Source: Papaver somniferum
Lineage: Eukaryota > Streptophyta > Magnoliopsida > Ranunculales > Papaveraceae
Direction: 5' to 3'
Assembly: GCF_003573695.1 (NCBI RefSeq)
Contig: NC_039361.1
Location: forward strand, 36,087,702-36,151,701
DNA: 64,000 bases
Translations under genes and position numbers: made by a program
Part shown: positions 54,235-64,000 of the stretch, piece after piece
How positions within the stretch are numbered: the stretch's first letter is position 1
Layout: the number at the start of each line of letters is the position of its first letter
The notes under the pieces: generated by a model
Told to the model about the DNA's origin: nothing
What the model saw: only the letters and a program-made list of their open reading frames with translations
Databases searched by the model: none

Positions 54235-57200
54235 TGAAACTACTAAGCTGGAATTGCCAAGGTTTCCTTGGTAAAGACACTAGGGTTCATCTCGATTCCC
54301 TGAATAAACTGCACTCTCCAAACATCATCTTTCTAGCTGAAACCAAAATTAATGATAATAGAATCTCTCAACTCACAAGATTTTTAGGCTTACCAAATAG
54401 ATGTTATGTTCCTTCCAATGGTCAGGTGATAGACGCATTTTTGTGTCTAATTCGTCCTCAATGTTTCGTATTATTAGTACTTGTTTTTGTCCTTATTATG
54501 GTGTTTTGTGTGTTTTTAGGTATTTTTTGAAAATAAACAATTTTGGAAAAATCAGCTCGAAAAGTTCCCGGGGCAACCTTGAAGGACAATTGTTATTCGG
54601 ACTCTCACTATTGGTTAAGGGGCACCTCAGTTGGACACCTGCTATTCGCATCCCAGTTTAGGATAGGGGGACACCCTTCCTTCTTCTCAAATTCAAATAA
54701 ACTTTTTGGCGGGAAAATATTTTTACTCTCTGGCAGATTTTCAATCAACAAAATGAAGGTGTTATAGGGAGATTAAATCGCTGAAAATTTGTGGTATTGT
54801 TCCTGGGACATTTAGAAATCTATTGCAAGTGTTGTGGTCGATTAAATTTGGCTAGAATTGGCTAGGGAAGCCACGAAATGGAAACAGGGGAGAACGTGCA
54901 GAGAAGAATTATTCACGGGATTTCTTGTGTTTGCATATGGCTGAGATGATCTGGGAGAGTTATAACTATTGTTTGATGCGTATAAAGTCTAAACAAGGGA
55001 AGAATCAGAGCTGGAAACGCGTGGAGAAATAAAATATCTCAAAATATTCTCTCTTCACTGCCCGAGTAAAGAAGAATTATTTCGAGTTATTGTGAGGGAT
55101 TTCAGCGTGCATGTGAGTATATAAAGGCTCCTTGGGTCGACTACCAGGGGGATCAAGAGTTGGGGGGAAGGTTTGGGACGCAGAGGAGCGAAGAAGAAGG
55201 ATTAACAGCAATTCCCACCTGCTGATGCTGCTGCCATTAGAGGACCTTGAAGAACACGAAGAACGGACTGCACAGAGCAGTCTTATTTTCTGCAGCGTCA
55301 ACAGCAGCAGCGGTGTGTCGTTGTTTTACAGCAGCTCCCTGGTATCGTTTCTTTCTGGACGTATTTTGTGGGTCACAGAACCACTGTTTTGTAACTTTTG
55401 ACTCTTTTAATCATACCTTGAGCATCAAATATATATTTTGAGAACATGATTATTATGATTATCTAAACCCCAACACTAGGATGATGGAGGAAGACGTTCT
55501 TTACGCATATGATAATTATATTAATTCTTTCTTTTTTGACTACTTGCACTTTTTATTAATCGATTTATGATTTTTCTTAATTGGTTGTGATATCGTATGA
55601 TGATGCATGCTTGGTCGTAGTGCTTTTGATGCTTCATGCTAGTGATATACAATAAATATTCTAAAAATCTACCTTGGCAAGAATGAGATTCCTTATGATT
55701 GAGCTATAATTGTTTCGAATAAATATATGAATTGTGTGAATGATTAATGGTGGAATCCTGTGTCCCAGTGTCTCTTGATCCTGTGACAAATATTTTGTAT
55801 ATATTTTTGTTTTAAAAATCTTTTCAAGTCCGAGCAACGAAAACCCTTACTTATCGCAATATTATTACTACAACATCAGGCAGGTGGTATTATTCTCCTG
55901 TGGAAGGATGGCTTCAAACTAAAAATTGTTAGCCAGTCTAGTAATATGATTCATGACCTAGTGACAAATGATCCTGCTAAGGGCCAATGGTTCTTATCTT
56001 GTGTGTACGGTACTCCTTATAAGAATAATCAACTCAATCAATGGAATTACATAACGGAACTTAGTGCAAATATTACTACTCCTTGGGTTCTTATTTGAGA
56101 CCTAAACATCATCATGAACCCATCAGAAAGAAACTCTAATACTGAAATTACTTCACAGGATGTCTTAGATGCCATTAAAGATTCAGATTTATATGACCTA
56201 GGTTTCACAGGAAATCCTTTTACATGGACAAGTAATAGCCATGGTACAGGTAAAATCAAGTCTAGACTTGATAGGGCTTTAGGGAATAGTGAATGGACCT
56301 TGTCTTACCCTGATGCTACACTTTTTCATTTACCTCAAAATGGGTCAGATCATTGTCCTATTTTATTGTCTCTCTATTGTACAACTAATGTTTCAGGAAG
56401 GAATTGGAAGTCTTTCAACATTGGCTAGAGAATGATACTTGTATGAATCAAATCCTTAATGCTTGGAAATCAAACACGACAGGCTCTGTTGCTTTCATTC
56501 TTTCTGATGAATTGTCTAATACCAGAATATATTATCTAAGTGGAGTAAGAGTATATTTGGTAATATCCAAGCAAGAATCACCAGTCTGCAACAAGATCTT
56601 ACTCACCTTCAAGCCACAGATATTCAAGGTACCAATACAGCAAACGTAATGGAGTTAGAAAAGGAGATTGACACTTTAAATGAACTGCAAGCTATCTCAA
56701 ACATGCAAAAATGCATAGACCATTTTTATAATGATATCGATAGAAATTCAAAGTACTTCCATATAAGAGTCAATCATAGAAGATCTAGAAATATAATAGA
56801 TTATTTGCAAGCACAAGATGGTACTTGGTGTCAAGACAGAACCTCAATTGAAGATATTCTTGTCTCTCATTTTAAGAAGATAAGCACTACTTCTAATCCT
56901 CTAGACTGCCATAATTTCCTCCAGTATATCCCTAATTGTATTTCTGAACAAGACAATGCATAATTGGTAGTTGTTCCTTCTGCTCAAGAAATTAATGAAG
57001 CTTTATCTCTAATGGAACCATGGAACTCACCTGGTCCAGATAGTTTTCCACCAGGATTTCATCAATACCAATGGCAAATTCTCAAAGATGATGTATGCAA
57101 GACTGTTCAAGCATTTTTCAGTTCAGGTTTTCTTCTCAAGAAATTAAACCATACAAGAGTATCTTTAATTCCAAAGACTACTTCAGTCTATAAGCCAGAA

Positions 57201-59641
57201 AATTACAGGCCAATTGCTCTTTGTAATACAATTTATAAGCTTATTACTAAGATTATTTCTCTCAGGTTGAAGAAACATATTGTTGATATTATTTGACCAA
57301 CGCAGTCTGCCTATGTTCCAGGGAGACTTATCTCTGAAATATCTGCATGGTCCAAGAAATAGTAAAGGAAATGAAGTATAAAGGAGGTATAACTGGTTTT
57401 CTAGCTTTGAAGATGGATATGTCTAAGGCTTTTGACAGATTAGAGTGGGATTTCCTCATTGAACTGTTAAAGAAGTTTGGTTTATGTGACCAATTTTGTT
57501 AGCTAATATTTCGGTGCATCGACACTACTCAAATTGAGATTATGGTCAATGGTTCTCCTTCTCCCTCTTTCAAACCAACAAGGGGATCCTATTTCCCCTT
57601 ATTTATTCATCCTTTCCATGGAAGATTTCTCAAGGCAACTTTATCATCTTGAAATGAGAAATAAATTAACAGGAATGAGGATTTCCATGTCTGCTCCAAA
57701 GATAAATCATATGTTGTTTGCAGATGATTGTTTGTTGTTCTGCAAAGCTAATCAAGTGCAAACTAATACTTTATTTAAAGTGATAAAAAAAATTTAGTAA
57801 GTGCCCTGGTCAATTAATCAACTTTCATAAATCAGTTGTCTACTTTAGTAAAAATACAAATCCTTATACTTGTCAAATCATCAGTGGTCTTTTTCAGGTC
57901 AGGCAATTGGATATTGCTAAAGAAAAGTATCTAGGATTACCATTTTTTGTTGAAAGAAATAAGAAGATTCCCTTCTCTTGTCTTACACGGAAAATGGAAG
58001 CTAGACTCACCAATTGGTCCTGCATTAACATATCTGAAGCACGGAGATCAGTTATGATCAGAAATGTCACAAACTCAATTCCAGTGCACCACATGATTAG
58101 CTTCAAGATTCCAGAAGACATTATATCTAAGATGAATTCACTTCAGCAAAAATTCTGGAGAAACAAGAAAACAAACAAAGGAAAGCACTTCATATCTTGG
58201 AGGAAGGTTAATAAATCAAAAGAAGAAGGAGGTCTGGGTTTCAGAGACTTAGAAGTTTTTAGTAGAGCACTTTTAGCAAAGTCTGCCTGGAAGCTATGCT
58301 CTGAAGATACTTCTATTTGTGCAAGGTCTTTAAAAGAAAAGTACTTTCCAGATGGTCAAGTTTTTAACACTCAAGAACACACTAAAGCTACATGGTATTG
58401 GAGAAGTATAAGCTCTGAGCTGTCATTCATTAAGAAGTATAGTATTTTTTCTGTGGGTGATGGCAAGAAAATTAATATCTGGAGCTACAAATGGATTGAG
58501 GGTCTTGATGGACCACCTACTCCTAAATCTACTGCAACTAATGCTGAAAATTTCAAATATGTTTATTAGCTTTTCAATAGAGAGACAGGGGGATGTGACA
58601 ATAATATTTTATCATCTTTATTTGAATCTTCCACAGTAAGATTGATATAAAGGATCTCTATTCATTACAGGTTGGAAGATAAGCTGATTTGGTCTCTAGA
58701 AAAGAATGGTTGTTTTTCTATCAAATCAAGTTACAAGAAAATGATAGAATAAAAGAGTGGTAATGACTCAGTTGGTACAAGAATGAAGGAAATTTTCAAG
58801 AAGCTCTGGAAGCTCCCTCTACTTCCTAGGATTAATCAGTTTATGTAGAAGTGTGTCATAAATATTCTTCCTACTAGAGATAAATTTCTAAGCTTTATTC
58901 AAGAAGAAAATTCAGGTTTCCCTTTCTGCAATCAAGTAATGGAAACTCCAAACCACTGCATACTAGAATGCCAAACTGCTATGATGGTCTGGTTTGCTGT
59001 GTTGGTCTTACATACAAGTAATTCCGGTGGACTGGTTTTTCTCTTGGTTTGATAAACTTATTGCGCACCAAATTCAGGAAGAAGTTCTTTGCAAAATTTC
59101 CATAACAACATGGTGTATCTGGAACTCTAGATGTTACAAAGCTTTCAACACCAAGACTGTCACTCCTGAAACCATTATTCTTAAGTTTAGAAAGGAGATT
59201 GCAGAATTTAAAGCAAAACCTAAGCATGTTAATAAATCTACATTGCATCAACCCAGAACCAACTTACATTGGTCACCTCCCCCATTTGACACTTTTAAAA
59301 TTAATTATGATGGTTCATTTCAACAACTTAATAATTCAGGTGGAGTTGGTCTAATTATCCGCGGTTTTCCAAGTACCCACAGGGGATCAAAATGCATCTA
59401 TCTAAGTCACCTATGGAATGCAGAACAAGCTGAAGCTAAAGGATTGTGGGAAGCAGCGCAGTGGGCTAAAGAAAAGAATTTGGAGAATGTAATGTTTGAA
59501 TTGGATTCAAAGCTCGTTGTTGAAGCAATAAACAAGAATGTCTTCACTATTGACTGGAGATTACACAATTTAATCCTAGATATTAAGGAGTTATTTACAT
59601 TTTTTAGCTCTTGGCAATGTTGTTATGTGTTTGGTTATTAG
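54235..59641 (+). pseudogene. LINE ORF2: endonuclease, reverse transcriptase, RNase H
   Basis: The endonuclease starts MKLLSWNCQGFLGKDTRVHL with AETK (catalytic Glu). It is split by the solo LTR after PSNGQ and resumes AGGIILLWKDGFKLKI at 55877, ending GSDHCPILL. RT: PWNSPGPDSFPPGFHQ, NYRPIALCNTIYKLITKIIS, MDMSKAFDRLEWDFL, MLFADDCLLF near 57709-57738. A zinc-knuckle-like region and the RNase H domain (FKINYDGSFQ, ELDSKLVVEAIN) follow. At least ten stops or frame changes, for example TGA in place of the usual Gly codon in LI-DLN at about 56097. Confidence 0.92.
54427..55875 (+). mobile_element. Solo Ty3/gypsy LTR (1449 bp) inside LINE ORF2
   Basis: Starts TGATAGACGCATTTTTGTGT and ends ACTACAACA. 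TSD TCAGG at 54422-54426 and 55876-55880. Excising it restores a continuous ORF2 reading frame across the site. The start resembles the Athila LTR start at 7853 (TGATAGGCGCC). Contains a short CAGCAGCAGC stretch. Frames within it are spurious. Confidence 0.92.
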
Positions 59642-59860
59642 AACCTCCAAATGAGATTTCTGCTATGTGTCTAAAGAGAAAAATAAAATAGCAGATAAAC
59701 TATCTAAGCTTGCTAGAATAGAAAGGTTAAACAGTGTTTGATTATTAGAACCTCCAAATGAGATTTCTGCTAAAGTGTAGCAAGAAGCAGACTATGTAAA
59801 CAATGATGCTTAATCAATGATATCTTTCCAGTTCAAAAAAAAAAAGTGAAAACCGCACTC

Positions 59861-60610
59861 TCACAATTTTTCCCATTAAAAATGGCCCCCTACTAATTCC
59901 ATATGGGTGGAGCTCACCTCCATGTGAGGGGGTGGTGTTTGCTAAATCTTAGTACGTGGTTTATAAAGAACAAAATTAGTCATAAAAATCCAAGGTGACC
60001 AAACTTGTGGTACAAAAACCCCACTCAAATGTTGGGATCCATTAAAACTCCATCGTAAACAAAATTGATACAAAAACTCCAAATTTTTAAAATTGATACA
60101 AAAATCCCAAATTATTATGATGAAACCAAAATAAAATTTGATGAAACCAACATTTAAATGTGGGGTTTTTGTGTTACTTCTGTTTTGATGGGGTTTTTGT
60201 GTTACTTTTGTTTTGATGAATTTTTTATGGAATGATGATGACACCTCTGGGGTTATAACTCGCGGACCGTATAAAGAATCACTTTATTTTCAAATAGGCA
60301 GTAGAGTAACTTTAAACTTTAAAAAAACAAACAAACCACATTTAGGAATTTGGGTAGTAACTAGATGAACTTTAAAAAGAAATGAACATGGTAAGATGAA
60401 CGAAAGACAGAACACATTTAGGAATTTAAGTAGTAACTAGAAGAAACAGTAGACTAAGTCTTTCAGATGATTTAAAATCCAAACACAAAACTTTCGACTA
60501 GTCATAAACATAATCCATCATTACTAGTGCAATATAAAATTTGAATAAGGCCGCAAAAATAGTCACTATCAAATATCAGTCCATAGTTCTCTCAGACGCA
60601 TATGCTGCAA
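59861..60610. other. Intergenic with a small inverted-repeat element at about 59990-60215
   Basis: TACAAAAACCCCACTCAAAT near 60012 pairs with ATTTAAATGTGGGGTTTTTG near 60150, including GTTGG/CCAAC. AAATTGATACAAAAA is repeated twice in between. It looks MITE-like but no TSD was found. The rest shows no gene. Confidence 0.45.
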
Positions 60611-60981
60611 CTACTGTTCTTCTTTATCACGACTTGTTTTCAGTTTCAGATCTTCATTTTCATGGACTGTAGCTGCAGTAATTAAAAAATAAACTATTAA
60701 CCTCCTAGCTAGTGGAGACTCTAATGTATATTAAAATCAATAGATACCAACTTACCCTTGTTGCTTTATTTGATATAATAACCCGATAAGTGAACACTAT
60801 CTTCATAAAGGTAATGGCCATCAATTGAAAAAACAACTTCTCCATCCTCCTCATCAAATTCGATATCAAGAGAACATGAGTAATTCGTTTCACCAGACAA
60901 GTTGCATAAAGTGATCGGAGGTTGGCCTCCAACACTACACTTTACGAGACACTGGTAACCTCCCAATGCGCTGCCAGAAGC
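60611..60981 (-). pseudogene. Nucleoplasmin-like domain gene copy 3, 3' exons
   Basis: Exon 3 is 60756-60981 (acceptor TTGCAG; ASGSALGGYQCLVKCSVGGQ, PPITLCNLS, SCSLDIEFDEEDGEVVFSID, DSVHLSGYYIK). It has a TAA at 60766-60768 right after the NPL core. Donor GTAAG. Exon 4 is 60611-60672 (acceptor CTGCAG; ATVHENEDLKLKTSRDKEEQ-stop). Exons 1 and 2 would lie upstream beyond the Harbinger element inserted at 61024 and are not in the window. It may be a short NPL-only protein ending at the TAA, or a pseudogene. Phase across exons 3-4 is correct. Confidence 0.72.
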
Positions 60982-61169
60982 CTGCAAAATCAAATCAATT
61001 ATATATCACCATTATTTTTCTTAGGTGGTGTTTGTTTGCAGCTGACTCATCTGAGTCGTCTGGATCTGAGTGAAATCACCTGACTCATCTGGATCTGACT
61101 CATTAAGGTCTGAGTCAGAAAATATGTTTGTTTTGTGAGTCAGATCTGACTCAGCTGAGTGGATTTTTT

Positions 61170-61535
61170 TGGACAGAAAATGCCCTTGTGCACATTTCAA
61201 ACAACTTGTTCACTACCAGTCTAACAACCTAAAACTTCAACCCATGAGCAAACTTTAGCTATATGAGATTTTTAATTCCATAAAACAACTTCTCTAAACA
61301 GAAGTTAATTATATTAGATTTCAATTTAATAATTACATTGGCTTAAACTTCTCAAAATAAATTATACAGAAGTTAATTGCTCGGATTTTTTATGTAATAG
61401 AAGTTTTATGTAACATCACAAATTGTTCACTACCAGTCTAAACAACTTCTCTTTTTGATGGAATTAAACATTACCATACAATAAAATCTAAAGACATCAT
61501 TCCTACAAACATAAAAGAAGCAGAAGCAACAAAAT
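61170..61535. other. Harbinger 3' untranslated region
   Basis: AT-rich, with AACTTCTCTAAACAGAAGTT-like inverted words and TCACTACCAGTCTAA repeated at 61209 and 61428. No coding sequence. Confidence 0.5.
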
Positions 61536-63460
61536 CTAAAGGAGGCTAGCTATCTCATCACGTAAGTTGTTCATATACATCTGCTCTTGTCGTCCAAACA
61601 GACGAGGTGCATTTTCTTCCGTTTCCGCTTCCAGTTCGACTTCCACCTGTGTCTCATTCATATCAAATGTCTCATTCTCATATTCTTTAAATAGCCAATT
61701 ATCCAATGCATTACGACGTAGAAAGTTATGTATTGACATGCAAGCAATGACGATATCTCTTTGAGTCTCAAATGAGTAAGAAGGCATTTTACTTAAGACG
61801 GGAAATCTTGCTTTCAATACCCCGAATGCTCTCTCAATCACATTCATCAATTGAGCATGGGCTTGATTAAACTTCTCCTCTTTTGCTGTTGGAGGTACTC
61901 TTCGATAATCACCTATCCAATACCTTATGTTGCGATACAGACACATAAACCCCTGTGTATGAGAGTACACAGCATCACATAGATAGTATTTTTCTGCAAA
62001 TTTTCAACAAAAACATTATGAAGTTGAACAAAAACATTATGAAGTAGTACTGGTTACTAAATGACAAGCCAATATAATCAAAATAAATTACACAGCTCAA
62101 TGGAGCCTAACAGAGGATGAAACCAAAATGATTAGCAAAGGGCACAATGAATGCTGAATGATGAGAGACTGGGTATGTATCTCTTATTTCTTTATAACCA
62201 AGAATACAAACATTCAGATGAAACTGTGCTTAGGGGATATTACCAACAATAAATCCTAGTTGCCCTCTTTGTAGACAATTTTGACAAAGGCCTTATTCAC
62301 CTTTCTATGAAATGAGGGTTCTTTTGTTTTTGCTAATTCACAAACTTTATTAATTGATAGCCAAAAGACTACAAAGAAGATAGCTAAAATAAAAAAAGCG
62401 GAAGACAAACAAAGAAATCCACATCAGGCATCTCTACTCTATCCCTTGCAGAAATGCAGATCTGAGTAATCTTACACTTTAACTACAACATCATATATTC
62501 TAACACTGGTAAGTTTGGTGGGTAGTTTAACAGGTGGTTCAAATAACAGATTCCCCATCCCAACAGGCGCAGGGGTGGCCTGAAATAATCTAAGTAGAGT
62601 TCGATATTGTGATCAATTGATGAACACTGCACACAGCCTAAGATGGAAAATACTTGGACTGAATGTTATAATGGCAGCACAGTTTATTTTTCCTACAATT
62701 CAAATATATAAGAACGCAGTGCACAAGAATCTAAATAAAATTGAGTAAAGAAAAAAACCCAATGCAGAAAAATTGGACTTAAAATAGAGAATTACCTAGT
62801 GGAGGTAGAGGAAACTTGAAAGATGGATCACGCACTGCCTCGGTCAACACTCTCGAGTCATGAGCAGTTCCTTCCCATCCAACCACTTCATACAAAAAGT
62901 ACATATCCCAATCACATATCGTAAGCACGTTTTGGCTACATTCTCCTCTTCCCCTTCCTCTATACGGTGTTTGCTTCTCGACTGGAATGCTGGCACTAAT
63001 TAGAGTGCCATCCAATGAACCAACAGCACCTTTGAAAGCACCTTCTCTAAGACGTTTATTCCTTTTAGTTATAGCTGGCTTATCAAATACATTTGGTGGA
63101 GGAACTAGGACTTCAACAGACCATTTCTTCATAGCAGTCAACACTTCATGAAAATACTTACTAACTGTTTCACCTGAATGTTGAAAGTGATATAAAATTA
63201 CACGATTCCTACAATTGTGCCCGATTGTGTATAGAAACATTGCCATCTTCTCCTCTACTTCTAAATACTTGTTATCCTCTAAAAGTCCTTTGGCTCGGAA
63301 TTAATTGCATAATTGAATAAAAGGAGCCTTAGTCATTCTCAATAGTTTGTACATATTCCTCGGATTTCCTTCTAACAGATCTTGGGTGAAAGCCTTTCCC
63401 GTTAAAATTGACTTCTTGTACTTCGGGCGTACACGCCGCTTAGCCTTTTTAAGTTGCTTC
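61536..63460 (-). pseudogene. PIF/Harbinger transposase (DDE_4), two exons, one in-frame stop
   Basis: The 5' exon runs about 63460-62796: GNPRNMYKLLRMTKAPFIQL, then a TAA near 63303, KYLEVEEKMAMFLYTIGHNC, GSLDGTLI (first Asp), GWEGTAHDSRVL (second Asp). Donor at 62795 (GTAATT). An 802-bp intron is followed by exon 2 (61993-61536) from acceptor CTGCAG: KYYLCDAVYSHTQGF, NVIERAFGVLKARFPVL (catalytic Glu), IACMSIHNFLRRN. The phase is correct (Glu codon split as G/AA). Apart from the TAA the protein looks complete, so the copy died recently or the stop is an error. Confidence 0.88.
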
Positions 63461-63536
63461 AAAGAATGATATTATCAAGGCACATTGTGCCTGAACCTTA
63501 TTGAGCTTAATAAAATTTTCTGAATACAGAAGATAT

Positions 63537-63908
63537 CTAAGTAGAGGGACTTACAAAACTAAAACAGTCTCTTACCTTGTCTAATTCAGACCATTGTTCT
63601 TCGCTCCAATCAAAAGTGTTCGTCTCCGCATTGTACCCATGCCCGGTTCTTGCTAAGAGACGAGACCAAGTGACATATTGGGTGCGCAAGTAATCCCAGT
63701 GGTTTCTCAATTTCTTTTGGGTGATAGTGCAGTCATACTTCTCAGAAAAGAATTTGCACAAATTTCCCCACGAAGTTTGCTTCAAAGAAGTTCCAGAAAA
63801 CCCATGCTCAGTAGCTTGTGCCAAACATTGGTCAATAAATAACCCTCTAAATTCTGGAACGCTCCTAAAAGTTATCTTATTTGCTTTTTCATCTTCTTTT
63901 TTCTCCAT
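63537..63908 (-). CDS. Harbinger-associated SANT/Myb-like DNA-binding protein
   Basis: Starts MEKKEDEKANKITFRSVPEF at 63908; I prefer this over the upstream ATG at 63938 because the family begins near here. A trihelix/Myb-SANT-like domain shows F-L-x-Q, FSGTSLKQTSWGNLCKFFSE, TITQKKLRNHWDYLRTQYVT and WSEEQW. It ends at 63537. In PIF/Harbinger elements such a protein acts with the transposase for nuclear import and end binding. It may continue in another exon on the low-coordinate side, because the typical protein is longer. Confidence 0.75.
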   Translation of the reverse strand: MEKKEDEKANKITFRSVPEFRGLFIDQCLAQATEHGFSGTSLKQTSWGNLCKFFSEKYDCTITQKKLRNHWDYLRTQYVTWSRLLARTGHGYNAETNTFDWSEEQWSELDKVRDCFSFVSPST

Positions 63909-64000
63909 AGAGAACCAGCATAAAGTAAAACAATACAAGACGTGGGTAATTTGAAACAGAAGAGAGTGTGCTAGCTACTGAGAAAGTAAACAGAGTATGT

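Larger units (their letters stand above)
53904..59845 (+). mobile_element. L1-type LINE with TSD, interrupted by a solo LTR
   Basis: It ends in an A-run (59835-59845). The 15-bp flanks GTAAAAACTGCACTC (53889-53903) and GTGAAAACCGCACTC (59846-59860) match at 13 positions. Only about 330 bp precede ORF2, so ORF1 is missing or reduced to its C-terminal end and the copy is 5' truncated. ORF2 has endonuclease, RT and RNase H regions with many stops. A 28-bp ATTAGAACCTCCAAATGAGA repeat occurs near the 3' end (59637 and 59745). Confidence 0.9.
61024..64000 (-). mobile_element. PIF/Harbinger transposon, right end beyond the window
   Basis: The left terminus starts GGTGGTGTTTGTTTGC after TTA (61021-61023), the usual 3-bp PIF target. 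61040-61165 holds repeated TGACTCA/ CTGAGTC/ GATCTGACTC subterminal words. It encodes a DDE_4-type transposase and a SANT/Myb-like second gene, both on the minus strand. The other TIR is outside the window. Confidence 0.88.

Noticed and set aside
54401..55441. Several open frames within the LINE interval
   Set aside because: They lie in the solo LTR (54427-55875); removing it restores the LINE endonuclease frame.

Overview
This is plant nuclear DNA, almost certainly from a eudicot. It is AT-rich and packed with nested transposable elements. Plant-specific families are present: Athila-type Ty3/gypsy, a SIRE-like copia, L1 LINE, hAT, MULE and PIF/Harbinger elements, plus a plant FKBP53-type nucleoplasmin-like (NPL) domain. 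A poppy or other Ranunculales origin is possible, but I cannot establish the species from the sequence alone. There is no complete, undamaged host gene. The only host-type coding sequence is a scattered family of NPL-domain gene copies, all on the minus strand, at about 32.8-33.5, 41.8-43.1 and 60.6-61.0 kb.

Layout. 1-9665 is a degenerate Athila-type Ty3/gypsy element: end of the 5' LTR, tRNA-Asp-type PBS, frameshifted gag-pol, full 3' LTR. It sits inside a reverse-transcriptase-like gene (9666-11576) that has itself been split by a local inversion. 11677-12104 is a PIF/Tourist-type MITE with TAA target-site duplication (TSD). 12133-12335 is a LINE 3' end on the minus strand with 13-bp TSD. 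12672-16538 is a complete non-autonomous LTR element with identical-length 361-bp LTRs and TSD CCATA. Its interior is one long, lightly damaged ORF of unknown type. 17186-17616 is a foldback MITE, and 18023-18100 a tiny SINE remnant.

19090-32555 is a hAT transposon carrying a fourfold 506-bp tandem amplification of its own transposase gene. A solo copia LTR (19315-21799) and a pol-deleted copia element (24880-31241, TSD GATTC) have inserted into it. 33627-39666 is a PIF-like inverted-repeat element containing a hairpin array. It is split by a 4.9-kb non-coding LTR element (33743-38671) whose interior holds an array of tRNA-like (A box plus B box) modules.

40654-41770 is an inverted-repeat element bloated with an ACTACATATT satellite. 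45841-51919 is a MULE with exact 8-bp TSD. It encodes a FAR1/MULE transposase, AT-hook and OTU-protease gene, plus a convergent second gene of unknown function. 53904-59845 is an L1-type LINE with target-site duplications, interrupted by a solo gypsy LTR (54427-55875). 61024 to the window end is a PIF/Harbinger element (transposase plus SANT/Myb-like gene) inserted in an NPL gene intron.

Most elements could be closed by reading their TSDs directly, so the nesting order is well supported. The most unusual signals are the tRNA-like array in the non-coding LTR element, tandem short-hairpin arrays in several unrelated element families, the unknown long ORF of the 12.7-16.5 kb element, the two-gene OTU-MULE, and NPL copies that stop exactly at the end of the NPL core.
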